Of a stretch of 64,000 nucleotides of DNA, positions 39,247 to 47,831 are shown piece by piece. The translations under genes and the position numbers were made by a program. Every line of letters begins with the position of its first letter. Position 1 is the stretch's first letter. This DNA comes from Streptomyces cinnamoneus. Lineage in GTDB: Bacteria; Actinomycetota; Actinomycetes; Streptomycetales; Streptomycetaceae. Under the pieces are notes generated by a model. The model made no database searches and was not told the DNA's origin. It worked only from the letters and a program-made list of their open reading frames with translations. The stretch lies in the NCBI RefSeq assembly GCF_014650495.1, contig NZ_BMVB01000004.1:310001-374000 (forward strand). The letters run 5' to 3'.

Positions 39247-41184
39247 TCACGGCGCGGGATCCTGCGGATCCCGCGCGTCGCCGCGGCGGCCGCGGGGCGA
39301 GCCCCAGCCGGGGCCCGACAGCACCTCGCCGTACGCCTGCATCAGGTCCGGCAGGCGCAGCGTCGCGAGGTCCTCGCGGGTCGGCGTGCCGGGGTAGCCC
39401 GACAGCCGCAGGTCGCGGTACGCGCAGCTCTTCTCGTACAGCGTGCGCAGGAAGCGGCCGTTGCCGAGTTCGTCGATCCAGCCCTGCTCGACGACGTGGC
39501 CGCTGATGCTGCGCAGCTCCTCCAGCGCCTCCTCGTCCCAGGCGTCGCCGTTCTCGCCGGCCAGCACCTCGCCGATGCTGGTGAGCTCCAGGGGGCGGTA
39601 GCTGGGGAAGTCCACGCGGGTGGTGAAGCGGGAGTGCAGGCCGGGGTTGGCGGCCAGCAGGCGGTCCATGCCCTCGGGGTAGCCGGCGAGGATGACCACC
39701 AGGCGGTCGCGGTTGTCCTCGGCCCGCTTGAGCAGCACCTGCAGCGCCTCGTCGCCGTAGGCGTCGCCCTTGCTGTAGCCGGAGTTGGAGAGGCTGTACG
39801 CCTCGTCGACGAAGAGCACCCCGCCCAGTGCCGAGTCGATCAGCTCGTTGGCCTTGACGGCCGTCTGCCCGAGGAACTCGCCGACCAGGTCGGCCCGCTG
39901 CGCCTCGACCAGGTGGTCGCCGCCGAGCAGGCCGAGGGCGTAGAAGACCCTGCCGAGGATGCGGGCGACGGTGGTCTTGCCCGTGCCGGAGGGGCCGGAG
40001 AAGACGAAGTGCCGCTTGGGGGGCTGGACGGGCAGGCCCTGGCCGGCCCGCAGCCGGGCCATGTGCAGCTGGGCGGAGAGCGCCCGCACCTGCCGCTTGA
40101 CCGGCTCCAGACCGACCATCCGCTCCAGCTCGGCGAGGGCCTCGGCCAGCAGCACGGGGTCGGAGCGGCCGGGCAGCGGCGGGGGACCGGGCTGGGCCGG
40201 CACGCGGAACTTCTCGCGCACGCCGTCGGCCTCGGCGGGGGCGTTGCCCGGGGACGCGGGCCCGGGGACCGCGCCGGGGTCGGTGCCGGTGAGGACGTCG
40301 CGGCTGTCGAGCGGGTCGGACGCGGCCTGGACGTCCTGCTCGCCGCCCGGATCGGGGGACTCCGGGAAGAGGGCACCGCCCAGCGGCGCCGGGGCCAGGT
40401 CCACGGGGTCGTCGTCCAGACCGTCCCCGTCGGCGATGGCGGTGAGCCGCGCCGAGGTGTCCATGAACGAGGGGTCCACGCGGTGCACGGCCCGGTAGAG
40501 GGGGAGCGCGGCGGCGCTGCGGCCCGTGCCCTCGTGGGCCCGGGCGAGCCAGTAGCGCAGCTCCTTGCGCTGCGGCTGTTCGCTGCGGCAGCGCATCAGC
40601 GCGGCGGCGAGCAGCGGCTCGGCGTGCCCGTACATCTCCAGCCGGACCCGGGCCATGCCGCCGAAGAGCCCCGCCTCGATGCCGAGCAGCGGGTCGTCCA
40701 GGAGCGGCTCGGTGTGGCCGACGAGCTGTTCCCAGTCCTTGACCAGGTAGGCGCGGCAGGCGTGCAGGAAGCGCACCTGGGGGTCCGTCTCGACGGGCGG
40801 GCAGCCGGCGAGGGCCCGGTCGAGCTCCGGGACGTGCCGGCCGTCGAGCCAGTGCGAGGCGTGGGCGAGCAGCAGGTCCCGGCCGCTCTCCAGCACCGGC
40901 TGCACCCACCAGCCGAGCCAGTACCAGGAGTTGAGCGGGCGGCGGTGGCGGCGGCGCTGCTCCCCGAAGCGGTCGCGGTGCCGGTACATGCGCAGCAGCG
41001 CGGTCGTGGTCTCGGCGCGCAGCGCGTGCAGGCCGAGCCAGGCGTCGGCCATCCCGGGGTCGACGCGGACCGCGGTCCGGAACTCCTTCTCCGCCTCGGT
41101 GTACGCGCCCATGGTGTAGGCGTCGACGGCGCGCAGCCAGGCGAGATCGGCCGGGGCGGGCGGGCCCTGCATGCCGAGATCCAT
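39247..41184 (-). CDS. TPR-containing AAA+ ATPase (EccA/CbxX type)
   Basis: 645 residues. The N-terminal half (about 5-310) is α-helical and TPR-like (YTEAEKEFRTAVRVDPGMADAW), as in EccA of type VII secretion. A Pro/Ala/Gly-rich linker follows (about 320-385). The AAA+ domain (about 390-630) has the EccA/SpoVK/CbxX pattern: VGLEPVKRQVRALSAQL, Walker A FSGPSGTGKTT, Walker B GGVLFVDEAYSL, sensor VVILAGYPEGM and LHSRFTTRV. Start ATG 41184 has GGGGGAC upstream; GTG 41187 is also possible. No other ESX gene is nearby, so it may act as a general assembly chaperone. Confidence 0.9.
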   Translation of the reverse strand: MDLGMQGPPAPADLAWLRAVDAYTMGAYTEAEKEFRTAVRVDPGMADAWLGLHALRAETTTALLRMYRHRDRFGEQRRRHRRPLNSWYWLGWWVQPVLESGRDLLLAHASHWLDGRHVPELDRALAGCPPVETDPQVRFLHACRAYLVKDWEQLVGHTEPLLDDPLLGIEAGLFGGMARVRLEMYGHAEPLLAAALMRCRSEQPQRKELRYWLARAHEGTGRSAAALPLYRAVHRVDPSFMDTSARLTAIADGDGLDDDPVDLAPAPLGGALFPESPDPGGEQDVQAASDPLDSRDVLTGTDPGAVPGPASPGNAPAEADGVREKFRVPAQPGPPPLPGRSDPVLLAEALAELERMVGLEPVKRQVRALSAQLHMARLRAGQGLPVQPPKRHFVFSGPSGTGKTTVARILGRVFYALGLLGGDHLVEAQRADLVGEFLGQTAVKANELIDSALGGVLFVDEAYSLSNSGYSKGDAYGDEALQVLLKRAEDNRDRLVVILAGYPEGMDRLLAANPGLHSRFTTRVDFPSYRPLELTSIGEVLAGENGDAWDEEALEELRSISGHVVEQGWIDELGNGRFLRTLYEKSCAYRDLRLSGYPGTPTREDLATLRLPDLMQAYGEVLSGPGWGSPRGRRGDARDPQDPAP

Positions 41185-41716
41185 CACGTCCCCCACAAAC
41201 CTGCCCCCGTAGCGTGCCGTGCCGCCGGGCGAGTGCCTTGGCCGCGCCTTTCCGAACTGCTGTGCTGTGGACGGGAGTTGCCGGCCGTGCCGACGCCTCC
41301 CGCCGAGGTGCCCGGGGAGATCCCGGGAGCTGCCCGCCGATGGGGTGCGCCGTCTCGCATCGTACCTGCGCGGTCGGGGTCGGCCGAAGGGTGCGGGGGC
41401 GCAGATCACGGCGCCGCCGTGAGCCGGGGGCGGTCGCGAAAGCGATCCGGAGAGTGGTCACCGAGCGTGACGCGGTGGGGTGGTGGGGCGGAACAAAGGG
41501 CGCAAAACGCAGCACCCGGCGCAGTACGAAGCCCCCGATCACGGGGGAACAACCGGGGGCTTCGCGTCTGCAAGCGGCTTGTCTCAGCCGCACATTGAGA
41601 ACGTAAGTCCTGTACGCCCCCTGGGTCAAGCCGAGTTGGGGCAGTCGGCGGGGAACGTGCGCAGCCGGGGACCGGCCCGGCCGGGGGTGGGCACGGAGCG
41701 TGACGGCGGCCGCGAA
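41185..41716. other. Intergenic region upstream of AAA+ gene
   Basis: About 530 bases with no recognised gene. It holds the promoter side of the AAA+ gene (41190-41500) and, at 41527-41564, a strong hairpin. The stretch 41570-41630 is AT-richer (CACATTGAGAACGTAAGTCC), which could be a minus-strand promoter for the AAA+ gene. Confidence 0.4.
41527..41564. terminator. Hairpin in AAA+/kinase intergenic region
   Basis: CGAAGCCCCCG (41527-41537) pairs with CGGGGGCTTCG (41554-41564), an 11-bp perfect stem. An extra GGGGG inside the loop could compete for pairing with the same CCCCC, giving two alternative folds. There is no T-run. Confidence 0.5.
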
Positions 41717-42343
41717 TCAGTTGGTTTTCTGCTGCCCCGGCAGCAACACATATCCCTCTTTCCCCTGCAGTACCAGGAGTTCCGCGTACGGGCGTGAGGG
41801 GTCGGTTGTGAAATGTGCGCGCTCCGCTCGCTTCCAGCCGTCCCAGAATTCGGTCAGTCCGGGGCCGTCGCGGAGTTGACCCCTTTCCCAGGAGCCCTCA
41901 TCCGTCAACTCCATCCACAACAGGCAGGCGAGGTAGGGGCGTAGCGCGCTCCGCCCCGCGCCGACGCCCTCCACCAGCACCACGGGCGCGGCCTCCAGCG
42001 CCCGTTCCGCCGAGAAGCTCCTCGCCACCCAGTCGTACGCCCGGTACCGCGCGGCCTCTCCCCGGGAGAACGGACCGAGCACCCACTCCCGCAGCCGCCC
42101 GGTCCACTCGAACAGCTCCTCGTGCGTGGCCAGGTCGTCCAGGTGCAGTACGGGCGCGCCGCCCAGCGCCGCCGCCAGCCGCCCGGCGAACGTGGTCTTC
42201 CCGGAGCCCGCATGGCCGTCCACGGCCACGAGCCGGACCGGCCCGACCGAGGGGGGCAGCGCCCGGAGCCGGCGGGCGAGGGCGTCCAGGCCGCCGGGGG
42301 AGGCGGCCGCCTCCCCCGGGTCATGGCTGAATTGATCGTTCAC
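41717..42343 (-). CDS. P-loop (uridine kinase-like) protein
   Basis: 208 residues. The P-loop VAVDGHAGSGKTTFAGRLA (Walker A GHAGSGKT) is followed by VLHLDDLATHEELFEW, and the base VVLVEGVGAGR matches uridine kinase/phosphoribulokinase-type NMP kinases. The catalytic Asp pair is in HLDD. The C-terminal half is shorter than in true uridine kinases, so the phosphate acceptor is uncertain. GTG 42343 is the start; its ribosome site is weak. Such genes are frequent in streptomycetes as stand-alone units. Confidence 0.8.
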   Translation of the reverse strand: MNDQFSHDPGEAAASPGGLDALARRLRALPPSVGPVRLVAVDGHAGSGKTTFAGRLAAALGGAPVLHLDDLATHEELFEWTGRLREWVLGPFSRGEAARYRAYDWVARSFSAERALEAAPVVLVEGVGAGRSALRPYLACLLWMELTDEGSWERGQLRDGPGLTEFWDGWKRAERAHFTTDPSRPYAELLVLQGKEGYVLLPGQQKTN

Positions 42344-42498
42344 CGGACCACCCTAGGACCGGCCCGTGCCCCGCCCCGCATTGAGGGCGCGCCGCGCGGG
42401 AATCACTGGTCTGGACCGTCCGAGCGGCGATAGTGGTCCGGCCCGGACCGGCCGGAGCGCACCCGCAGCCCCACACCCACGACTGGGGGACCACCGTC

Positions 42499-43869
42499 AT
42501 GTCCAGCAGATCCACACCCCGGCGCGCCGTGCTCGCCGCAGCCCTCGCCGTCACGGCGGCCGCCGCGCCCCTGTCGTCGGTGGCCTCCGCGTCCGCGGCC
42601 CCGCGCGGCGGGCCCGGCCGCCCGGACGGCAGCGTCGACTACCGGGCCTGGACCACCTTTCCCCAGTGGGCCGGCGGCAGGGGCGCCGGCACCAGGGTCC
42701 TCGGCGGCGCCCGTCCCGGGCTGGTCCTCGACCGCCCCCTCGGTACCGTCGAGTACACCGACCCGCACACCGGCACCACGGCCCGCTGGGAGTACGCCAC
42801 CTGGCACTCCCCGGTCCACGTCCTGCCGGAGCCCGCGAGCGAGATCGTCGTCTCCTGGAACGCCCGCACCCCCGCCGGCACCTGGCTGCAGGCGGAGCTG
42901 CGCGCCGCCTACACCGACCGCACGCACAGCCCCTGGTACGTGATGGGCCGCTGGACGTCCGGCGACGGGGCCGGCGACATCCGCCGCACCTGCGTCGACG
43001 GGCAGGGCGACAAGAAGAGCAGCGTCTCCACCGACACGCTGGCCGTCGACGACCCGTCCGGCGGACTCCGCCTGGCCTCCTACGAGCTGCGGCTCACCCT
43101 CCACCGCCGGCCCGGCACCTCCCGCACCCCCACCGTCTGGCGCGTGGGCGCGATGGCCTCGGACATCCCCGACCGCTTCACGGTGCCCGCGTCGAGGCCG
43201 GGGGAGGGGGCGGGCCACGCGCTGCGGGTGCCGCGCCACTCGCAGGAGATCCACCGGGGCCAGTACCCCGAGTACGACAACGGCGGTGAGGCGTGGTGCA
43301 GTCCCACCTCCTCGACGATGGTCATCGAGTACTGGGGCCGCGGCCCCAGCCGCGAGGACCTCGCCTGGGTCGATCCCGCGTACGCCGACCCACAGGTCTG
43401 CCACGCCGCCCGCCACACCTACGACTACCAGTACAAGGGCTGCGGCAACTGGCCCTTCAACGCGGCCTACGCGGCCACCTACCAGGACCTGCAGGGCGTG
43501 GTCACCCGGCTGCGCTCCCTCAACGACGCCGAGCGGCTGGTGCGCGCCGGGATCCCGCTCATCACCTCCCAGTCCTTCCTCGCCACCGAGCTCGACGGCG
43601 CCGGCTACGGCACGGCCGGCCACCTGATGTGCGTCGTCGGCTTCACCGGGGACGGCGACGTGATCGCCAACGACCCGGCCAGTCCGTCGAACGCGGCCGT
43701 CGAACGGATCTACAAGCGGCGGCAGTTCGAGAACATCTGGCTCAGGACCAAGCGGTACAACGCCCAGGGACAGGTCAGGAGCGGCACCGGAGGCATCTGC
43801 TACCTCTACTTCCCCCTCCGCCCGACGACACGTCAGGCACGCGCCCTGGCGTCGGTGGGGGTGCGCTGA
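42499..43869 (+). CDS. Secreted C39-family peptidase
   Basis: 456 residues. A signal peptide with twin Arg (SRSTPRRAVLAAALAVTAAA, cleaved near ASA). The middle (about 60-235) is a β-rich region of unknown fold. A papain-like C39 domain runs from about 245 to 440: catalytic Cys in EAWCSPTSSTMVIEYWG, His in GHLMCVVGF, Asp in VIANDPAS. Stand-alone secreted C39-like proteins differ from the peptidases fused to bacteriocin exporters. Start ATG 42499 follows GGGGGACCACC. It is divergent from the P-loop kinase. Substrate unknown. Confidence 0.85.
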   Translation: MSSRSTPRRAVLAAALAVTAAAAPLSSVASASAAPRGGPGRPDGSVDYRAWTTFPQWAGGRGAGTRVLGGARPGLVLDRPLGTVEYTDPHTGTTARWEYATWHSPVHVLPEPASEIVVSWNARTPAGTWLQAELRAAYTDRTHSPWYVMGRWTSGDGAGDIRRTCVDGQGDKKSSVSTDTLAVDDPSGGLRLASYELRLTLHRRPGTSRTPTVWRVGAMASDIPDRFTVPASRPGEGAGHALRVPRHSQEIHRGQYPEYDNGGEAWCSPTSSTMVIEYWGRGPSREDLAWVDPAYADPQVCHAARHTYDYQYKGCGNWPFNAAYAATYQDLQGVVTRLRSLNDAERLVRAGIPLITSQSFLATELDGAGYGTAGHLMCVVGFTGDGDVIANDPASPSNAAVERIYKRRQFENIWLRTKRYNAQGQVRSGTGGICYLYFPLRPTTRQARALASVGVR

Positions 43870-44292
43870 GGGGCGCGCGCCCGGGAGGAGGGGCGCGGGA
43901 AGGGAGGAGATGCATCTCACGTCGCGAGCGCGTTTCGGACAGTGGGGGAGGGGACCTCGCAGGAGGCGGGGGCGGTGCGTGGCCGAATGCGGATGACCCA
44001 TGTCCGCTTGTTGCTTCCATTCGAACGAACGATCAGTAGCCTCTGGTCAACACCCCACGGCACCTCCCCCGCCCCCCACTCCGCCCAACACCCTTGCGAC
44101 GAGCTGGAGACACAGTCTGATGGAGCGTCCCACCCCGGCCCCCCGGGGCGTCGACCTGTCCGTGGACGGCGACCGCGCGGTCGGTTATCCGGGGCCGCCG
44201 AGCCCGCGCGAGAATGCCGTGCATCCCGGTGCCGCGGGCGGCGAACCGGCATTTGCCGGGCTCACGGGGGTGGGGTGGCGGCCGTGACCGGA
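43870..44292. other. Upstream region of the GGDEF-EAL gene
   Basis: About 420 bases. The stretch 43990-44120 is less GC-rich (TTGCTTCCATTCGAACGAACGATCAG at 44009-44034 region) and probably carries the promoter. The open frame continuing upstream of 44293 has no family similarity. No RNA or operator was recognised. Confidence 0.4.
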
Positions 44293-46557
44293 ATGTCCAG
44301 TGGCAGAATGTTGTCCGTGGATCAAACCGTCACCCCGGTTTCGTATGCCGCCGTGGACACGGCCGTGGGTACCCCCATGGCCGTCCCGCACGCCGCATCC
44401 GACTTCCGGGACGACCGGCTGCGCCGCTTCGCCGCGATCTGGTGCCGCGCCCTCTACCCGGCCACGTCGGGCGTCATGGTGCGCCCCATGACGCGCGCCC
44501 GGTTCGAGCGCTGCCTCGTGCCGCTCGCCGCCAGACTCCGTGACGTGCTCTACTCGCGCCCGTTCGACCCCCGCCCGGCCTCCGAGGTCGGGGCCGCGCT
44601 GGTGCGGGCCCACATCACCGACCCCGACGCCCTGCCGCTGATCCTCGGCGTCATCGACGCCTACCTCGTCCTCTACCTGCCGCCCGACCACCCCATGCCC
44701 GCCGAGGAGAGCCGGGCCCGCTGCTCGCGCGTGCAGCACGCGGTGGCCGCGGGCTTCGCCCGGGCCCTGGGCGAACGCACCCGCGCCGAGCAGGAGACCG
44801 CCTCCCGTGCCGCTTCCGTCGCGCAGGCCGCGACGGAAGCGGCCCTGCACGGCAGCGAGGCCCGCTTCCGCGCGGTGTTCGAGGGTGCCGCCGTCGGCGT
44901 CGGCATCGCCGACGTCGACGGCCGCATCGTGGACGTCAACGACGCGCTGATGCGCATGTTCCGCAGCCCCGGCCGCAAGGTCCACGGCCGCAACGTCGGC
45001 GAGTTCGTCCACCCCGAGGACCCGCTCGAATTCTGGGGCCTCTACCGCGAACTGGCCCGCGGCGACCGTGAGCACTACCGCGTCGAGAAGCCCTTCTACC
45101 GCAGCGACGGCAGCGTCCTGTGGACGGACCTGTCGGTCTCCCTCCTGCGGGACGCGACCGGCGAGCCCCAGTACCAGCTGGCCGTCCTGGAGGACGTCAC
45201 CGAACGCCGGCTGCTGCACGAGCGCATCCGCTACGAGGCCACCCACGACGCCCTCACCGGCCTGCCCAACCGCACCCTCTTCTTCGAACGCCTCGACGGC
45301 GCACTCGGCCGGGCCGAGGAGGGGACTCACGACGGCGGTGCCCGCTTCGGCCTGTGCTACCTCGACCTCGACGGCTTCAAGGCCGTCAACGACAGCCTCG
45401 GCCACGCCGTCGGCGACCGGCTGCTCGTCGCCGTCGCCGAACGGCTGCGCGCCTGCGCGAGCGGCCCCCACGAACTCGTCGCCCGCCTCGGCGGCGACGA
45501 GTTCGTCGCCCTGACCACCGGCCCCTCGGCCGCGGGCGACGTGACCGCCCTCGCCCGCCGCATGCTCTCCGCCCTCGCCGAGCCGGTACGCCTCGACGGC
45601 CGGGACCTGTCCGTCCGCGCCAGCATCGGCGTCGTCGACGGGCCGGCCGGCGAGCTCGGCGCGGAGGAGGTGCTGCGCAGCGCCGACATCACCATGTACC
45701 GGGCCAAGGCCGCCGGCGGCAACCGCTACGAGCTCGCCGACGCCGACTCCGACGCCCGCGTCATCGCCCGGCACAGCCTCACCAACTGCCTGCCCGGCGC
45801 GTTCGACAAGGGCGAGTTCTTCATCGAGTACCAGCCCCTCGTCCGGCTGGACGACGGCACGGTACGCGGAGCGGAAGCCCTCGTCCGCTGGCTGCACCCG
45901 GTGCACGGGGTGCTGGGGCCGGACCAGTTCATCCCCCTCGCCGAGAGCACGGGCCTGATCGTGCCGCTCGGCCGGTGGGTCCTTGAGGAGGCCGCCCGCC
46001 AGGCCCGTTCCTGGCGCAGCGAGGGCGACGCGTCCGCACCCCTGCGCGTCAACGTCAACCTCTCGCCCTCCCAGCTGCGCTACCCGGCCCTGGTCGCCGA
46101 CACCGTCTCCGTCCTGCGCGACGTGGGCCTCGACCCCTCCGCCCTGTGCCTGGAGGTCACCGAGAACGCCCTCATCGGCGCCGACGAGGAGGAACTGCGC
46201 CCGCTGCGCCAACTCGCCGACCTGGGCGTGGACATCGCCCTCGACGACTTCGGCACGGGCTACTCGAACCTGTCGTACCTGCGCCGGCTGCCGGTCAGCA
46301 CCCTCAAGCTCGACCGGTCCTTCACGCGCGGCATGCAGTGCGCGCCGGCCGACCCCGTCGACGTGAAGATCGTCGAGGGCATCGTCTCCCTGGCCCACAC
46401 CCTCGACCTGTCGGTCACGGTCGAGGGCGTGGAGACGGGCACGCAGGCCGATCACCTGCGTCTGCTGGGCTGCGACACGGCACAGGGCTGGTACTACGCC
46501 CGGCCCGGCCCGCCGGAGCGCCTGCACACCCTCTCGTTGGTGGACGCGGCGTCCTAG
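44293..46557 (+). CDS. PAS-GGDEF-EAL cyclic-di-GMP protein
   Basis: About 754 residues, no membrane segment. Residues 25-170 form an uncharacterised helical N-terminal domain (FAAIWCRALYPATSGVMVRPM); a PAS domain at about 190-310 (RFRAVFEGAAVGVGIADVDG); GGDEF at about 320-480 with intact RLGGDEF near 400; and EAL at about 495-745 with AEALVRW, VNVNLSPSQLR, VTENALI, DDFGTGYSNLSYLRRLP and the ending VEGVETGTQ. Both catalytic motifs look intact, so it could make and degrade c-di-GMP, which in Streptomyces controls BldD and development. The start is uncertain (ATG 44293 given; ATG 44308 and a GTG further in are possible). Confidence 0.92.
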   Translation: MSSGRMLSVDQTVTPVSYAAVDTAVGTPMAVPHAASDFRDDRLRRFAAIWCRALYPATSGVMVRPMTRARFERCLVPLAARLRDVLYSRPFDPRPASEVGAALVRAHITDPDALPLILGVIDAYLVLYLPPDHPMPAEESRARCSRVQHAVAAGFARALGERTRAEQETASRAASVAQAATEAALHGSEARFRAVFEGAAVGVGIADVDGRIVDVNDALMRMFRSPGRKVHGRNVGEFVHPEDPLEFWGLYRELARGDREHYRVEKPFYRSDGSVLWTDLSVSLLRDATGEPQYQLAVLEDVTERRLLHERIRYEATHDALTGLPNRTLFFERLDGALGRAEEGTHDGGARFGLCYLDLDGFKAVNDSLGHAVGDRLLVAVAERLRACASGPHELVARLGGDEFVALTTGPSAAGDVTALARRMLSALAEPVRLDGRDLSVRASIGVVDGPAGELGAEEVLRSADITMYRAKAAGGNRYELADADSDARVIARHSLTNCLPGAFDKGEFFIEYQPLVRLDDGTVRGAEALVRWLHPVHGVLGPDQFIPLAESTGLIVPLGRWVLEEAARQARSWRSEGDASAPLRVNVNLSPSQLRYPALVADTVSVLRDVGLDPSALCLEVTENALIGADEEELRPLRQLADLGVDIALDDFGTGYSNLSYLRRLPVSTLKLDRSFTRGMQCAPADPVDVKIVEGIVSLAHTLDLSVTVEGVETGTQADHLRLLGCDTAQGWYYARPGPPERLHTLSLVDAAS

Positions 46558-46572
46558 GGCGTGTCCGACGGG

Positions 46573-46959
46573 TCAGTACGCGTCGAGCAGGCGTGCCTCG
46601 TGATCGGTCAGCAGCCGTGAGCGGATCAGGAAGCGCACCCCCTCGGGTGCTTCGAGCGAGAAGCCGCTGCCGCGGCCCGGCACCACGTCCACCGTCAGGT
46701 GGGTGTGGCGCCACCGCTCGAACTGATCGGCCGACATCCAGAAACCGACCGGCTCGGCCACTCCTTCGACGGTCAGCTCGGCCAGCAGGACGTCGGAGCC
46801 GCCCGTGCGGAACTCACCCCGCGGGTAGCACATGGGCGAGCTTCCGTCGCAGCAGCCGCCCGACTGGTGGAACATCAGCGGCCCGTGCTTCGCGTGGAGG
46901 TCGCGGACCAGCCGGGCGGCGGCGGGCGTCAGGGCGATGCGGGAGACGTACTCGCTCAT
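46573..46959 (-). CDS. DUF779 family protein
   Basis: 128 residues. MFHQSGGCCDGSSPMCYPRGEF is the Cys-rich signature of DUF779, and DVLLAELTVEGVAEPVGFWMS and RWRHTHLTVDVVPGRGSGFSLE follow. DUF779 genes normally lie beside an NAD aldehyde dehydrogenase of the AldB/ExaC type and have no proven role; three close Cys suggest metal or redox activity. Here the matching aldehyde dehydrogenase is 8 kb away at 55139-56662. Start ATG 46959 has no ribosome site of its own but overlaps the stop of a 10-codon leader (46956-46988). Confidence 0.9.
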   Translation of the reverse strand: MSEYVSRIALTPAAARLVRDLHAKHGPLMFHQSGGCCDGSSPMCYPRGEFRTGGSDVLLAELTVEGVAEPVGFWMSADQFERWRHTHLTVDVVPGRGSGFSLEAPEGVRFLIRSRLLTDHEARLLDAY

Positions 46960-46988
46960 GAGGGGTGTCCGGATAAGTGCGGGATCAT
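46956..46988 (-). CDS. Leader peptide with TTA codon, coupled to DUF779
   Basis: A 10-codon frame, MIPHLSGHPS, with an excellent GAGGAGG ribosome site 8 bases before its ATG. Its stop overlaps the DUF779 ATG (ATGA), so DUF779 probably depends on ribosomes that finish the leader. The Leu codon is TTA, decoded in Streptomyces only by the bldA tRNA. DUF779 synthesis may therefore be limited to stages when bldA tRNA is charged. The arrangement is seen in the sequence; the regulation is inference. Confidence 0.65.
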   Translation of the reverse strand: MIPHLSGHPS

Positions 46989-47075
46989 GGAATATTCCTC
47001 CTCGATGTGCTGGATGTACCGGGGACGACAGCCTGACGCGTGCCCCGAGCTGATCACCAGGGGGAGAATGGCCGC

Positions 47076-47756
47076 ATGTCGCAGTGGGAACACCTGGTCG
47101 AACAGCACGCCATCCTGTCCGTGGTCGCCGGATCGCGGGCCTTCGGGCTGGAGACCGCCGCGTCGGACACCGACCGGCGGGGCGTGTACGTCGCGCCCAC
47201 CGCGGCGTTCTGGCGCATGACCAAGCCGCCGGCCCACGTGGAGGGCCCGCTGCCCGAGCAGTTCAGCTGGGAGGCCGAGCGGTTCTGCGAGCTCGCCCTG
47301 AAGGGCAACCCGAACCTCCTGGAGGTCCTGCACAGCCCCCTGGTGGAACGCTGCACCCCGCTCGGCACCGAACTGCGCGAGCTGGCCCCGGCCTTCCTCT
47401 CCCGCCGCGTCCACCAGACCTTCGGGCGCTACGCCCAGTCGCAGCTCGCCAGGGCCCAGGCCCGCAGGGAGCGCGACGGCGAGCCCCGCTGGAAGCCGGT
47501 GATGCACATGCTGCGCCTGCTGATCAGCGGCGCCGCCCTGCTGGAGACCGGCGTCCTGCAGACCGGCGTCGGGGAGCACCGCGACCGCCTGCTGGCGGTG
47601 CGCCGGGGCGAACTGCCGTGGGAGGAGGTGGGCGCCTGGTGCGACCGGCTCGGCGACCGCCTCGACCGGGCGGCGGCCGGCAGCCCCCTGCCCGAGAGCC
47701 CGGACGCGGAACGGGTGGAGGACTGGCTGGTCTCGGTGCGCCGCCGGGCACTGTGA
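47076..47756 (+). CDS. Predicted nucleotidyltransferase (COG3541/YcgL type)
   Basis: 226 residues of the Pol-β nucleotidyltransferase superfamily: AGSRAFGLETAASDTDRRGVYV contains the GS and D-x-D metal motif (SDTDRRG). Then FCELALKGNPNLLEVLHSP, and a helical C-terminal half, are typical of the COG3541 group, which includes the RNA-ligase-associated RlaP proteins. The target (RNA end, protein or small molecule) is unknown, and no RNA ligase is nearby. Start ATG 47076, with AGGGGGAGA upstream. A DUF4291 gene follows 75 bases downstream on the same strand. Confidence 0.85.
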   Translation: MSQWEHLVEQHAILSVVAGSRAFGLETAASDTDRRGVYVAPTAAFWRMTKPPAHVEGPLPEQFSWEAERFCELALKGNPNLLEVLHSPLVERCTPLGTELRELAPAFLSRRVHQTFGRYAQSQLARAQARRERDGEPRWKPVMHMLRLLISGAALLETGVLQTGVGEHRDRLLAVRRGELPWEEVGAWCDRLGDRLDRAAAGSPLPESPDAERVEDWLVSVRRRAL

Positions 47757-47831
47757 CGGGGGGCGGGGCCGTCGCCCCGGGGGCACGGATATCCAGTGGC
47801 ACATCCTGCCGGGCCGGCCCATTCTGTCGTG

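Noticed and set aside
39247..41184. Type VII secretion (ESX) locus, because of the EccA-like ATPase.
   Set aside because: No EccB, EccC, EccD, mycosin, or WXG100 genes are present.
41520..41640. A tRNA-like fold in the AAA+/kinase spacer.
   Set aside because: Only a simple hairpin is seen; no TΨC arm sequence, acceptor stem pairing or anticodon arm could be built.
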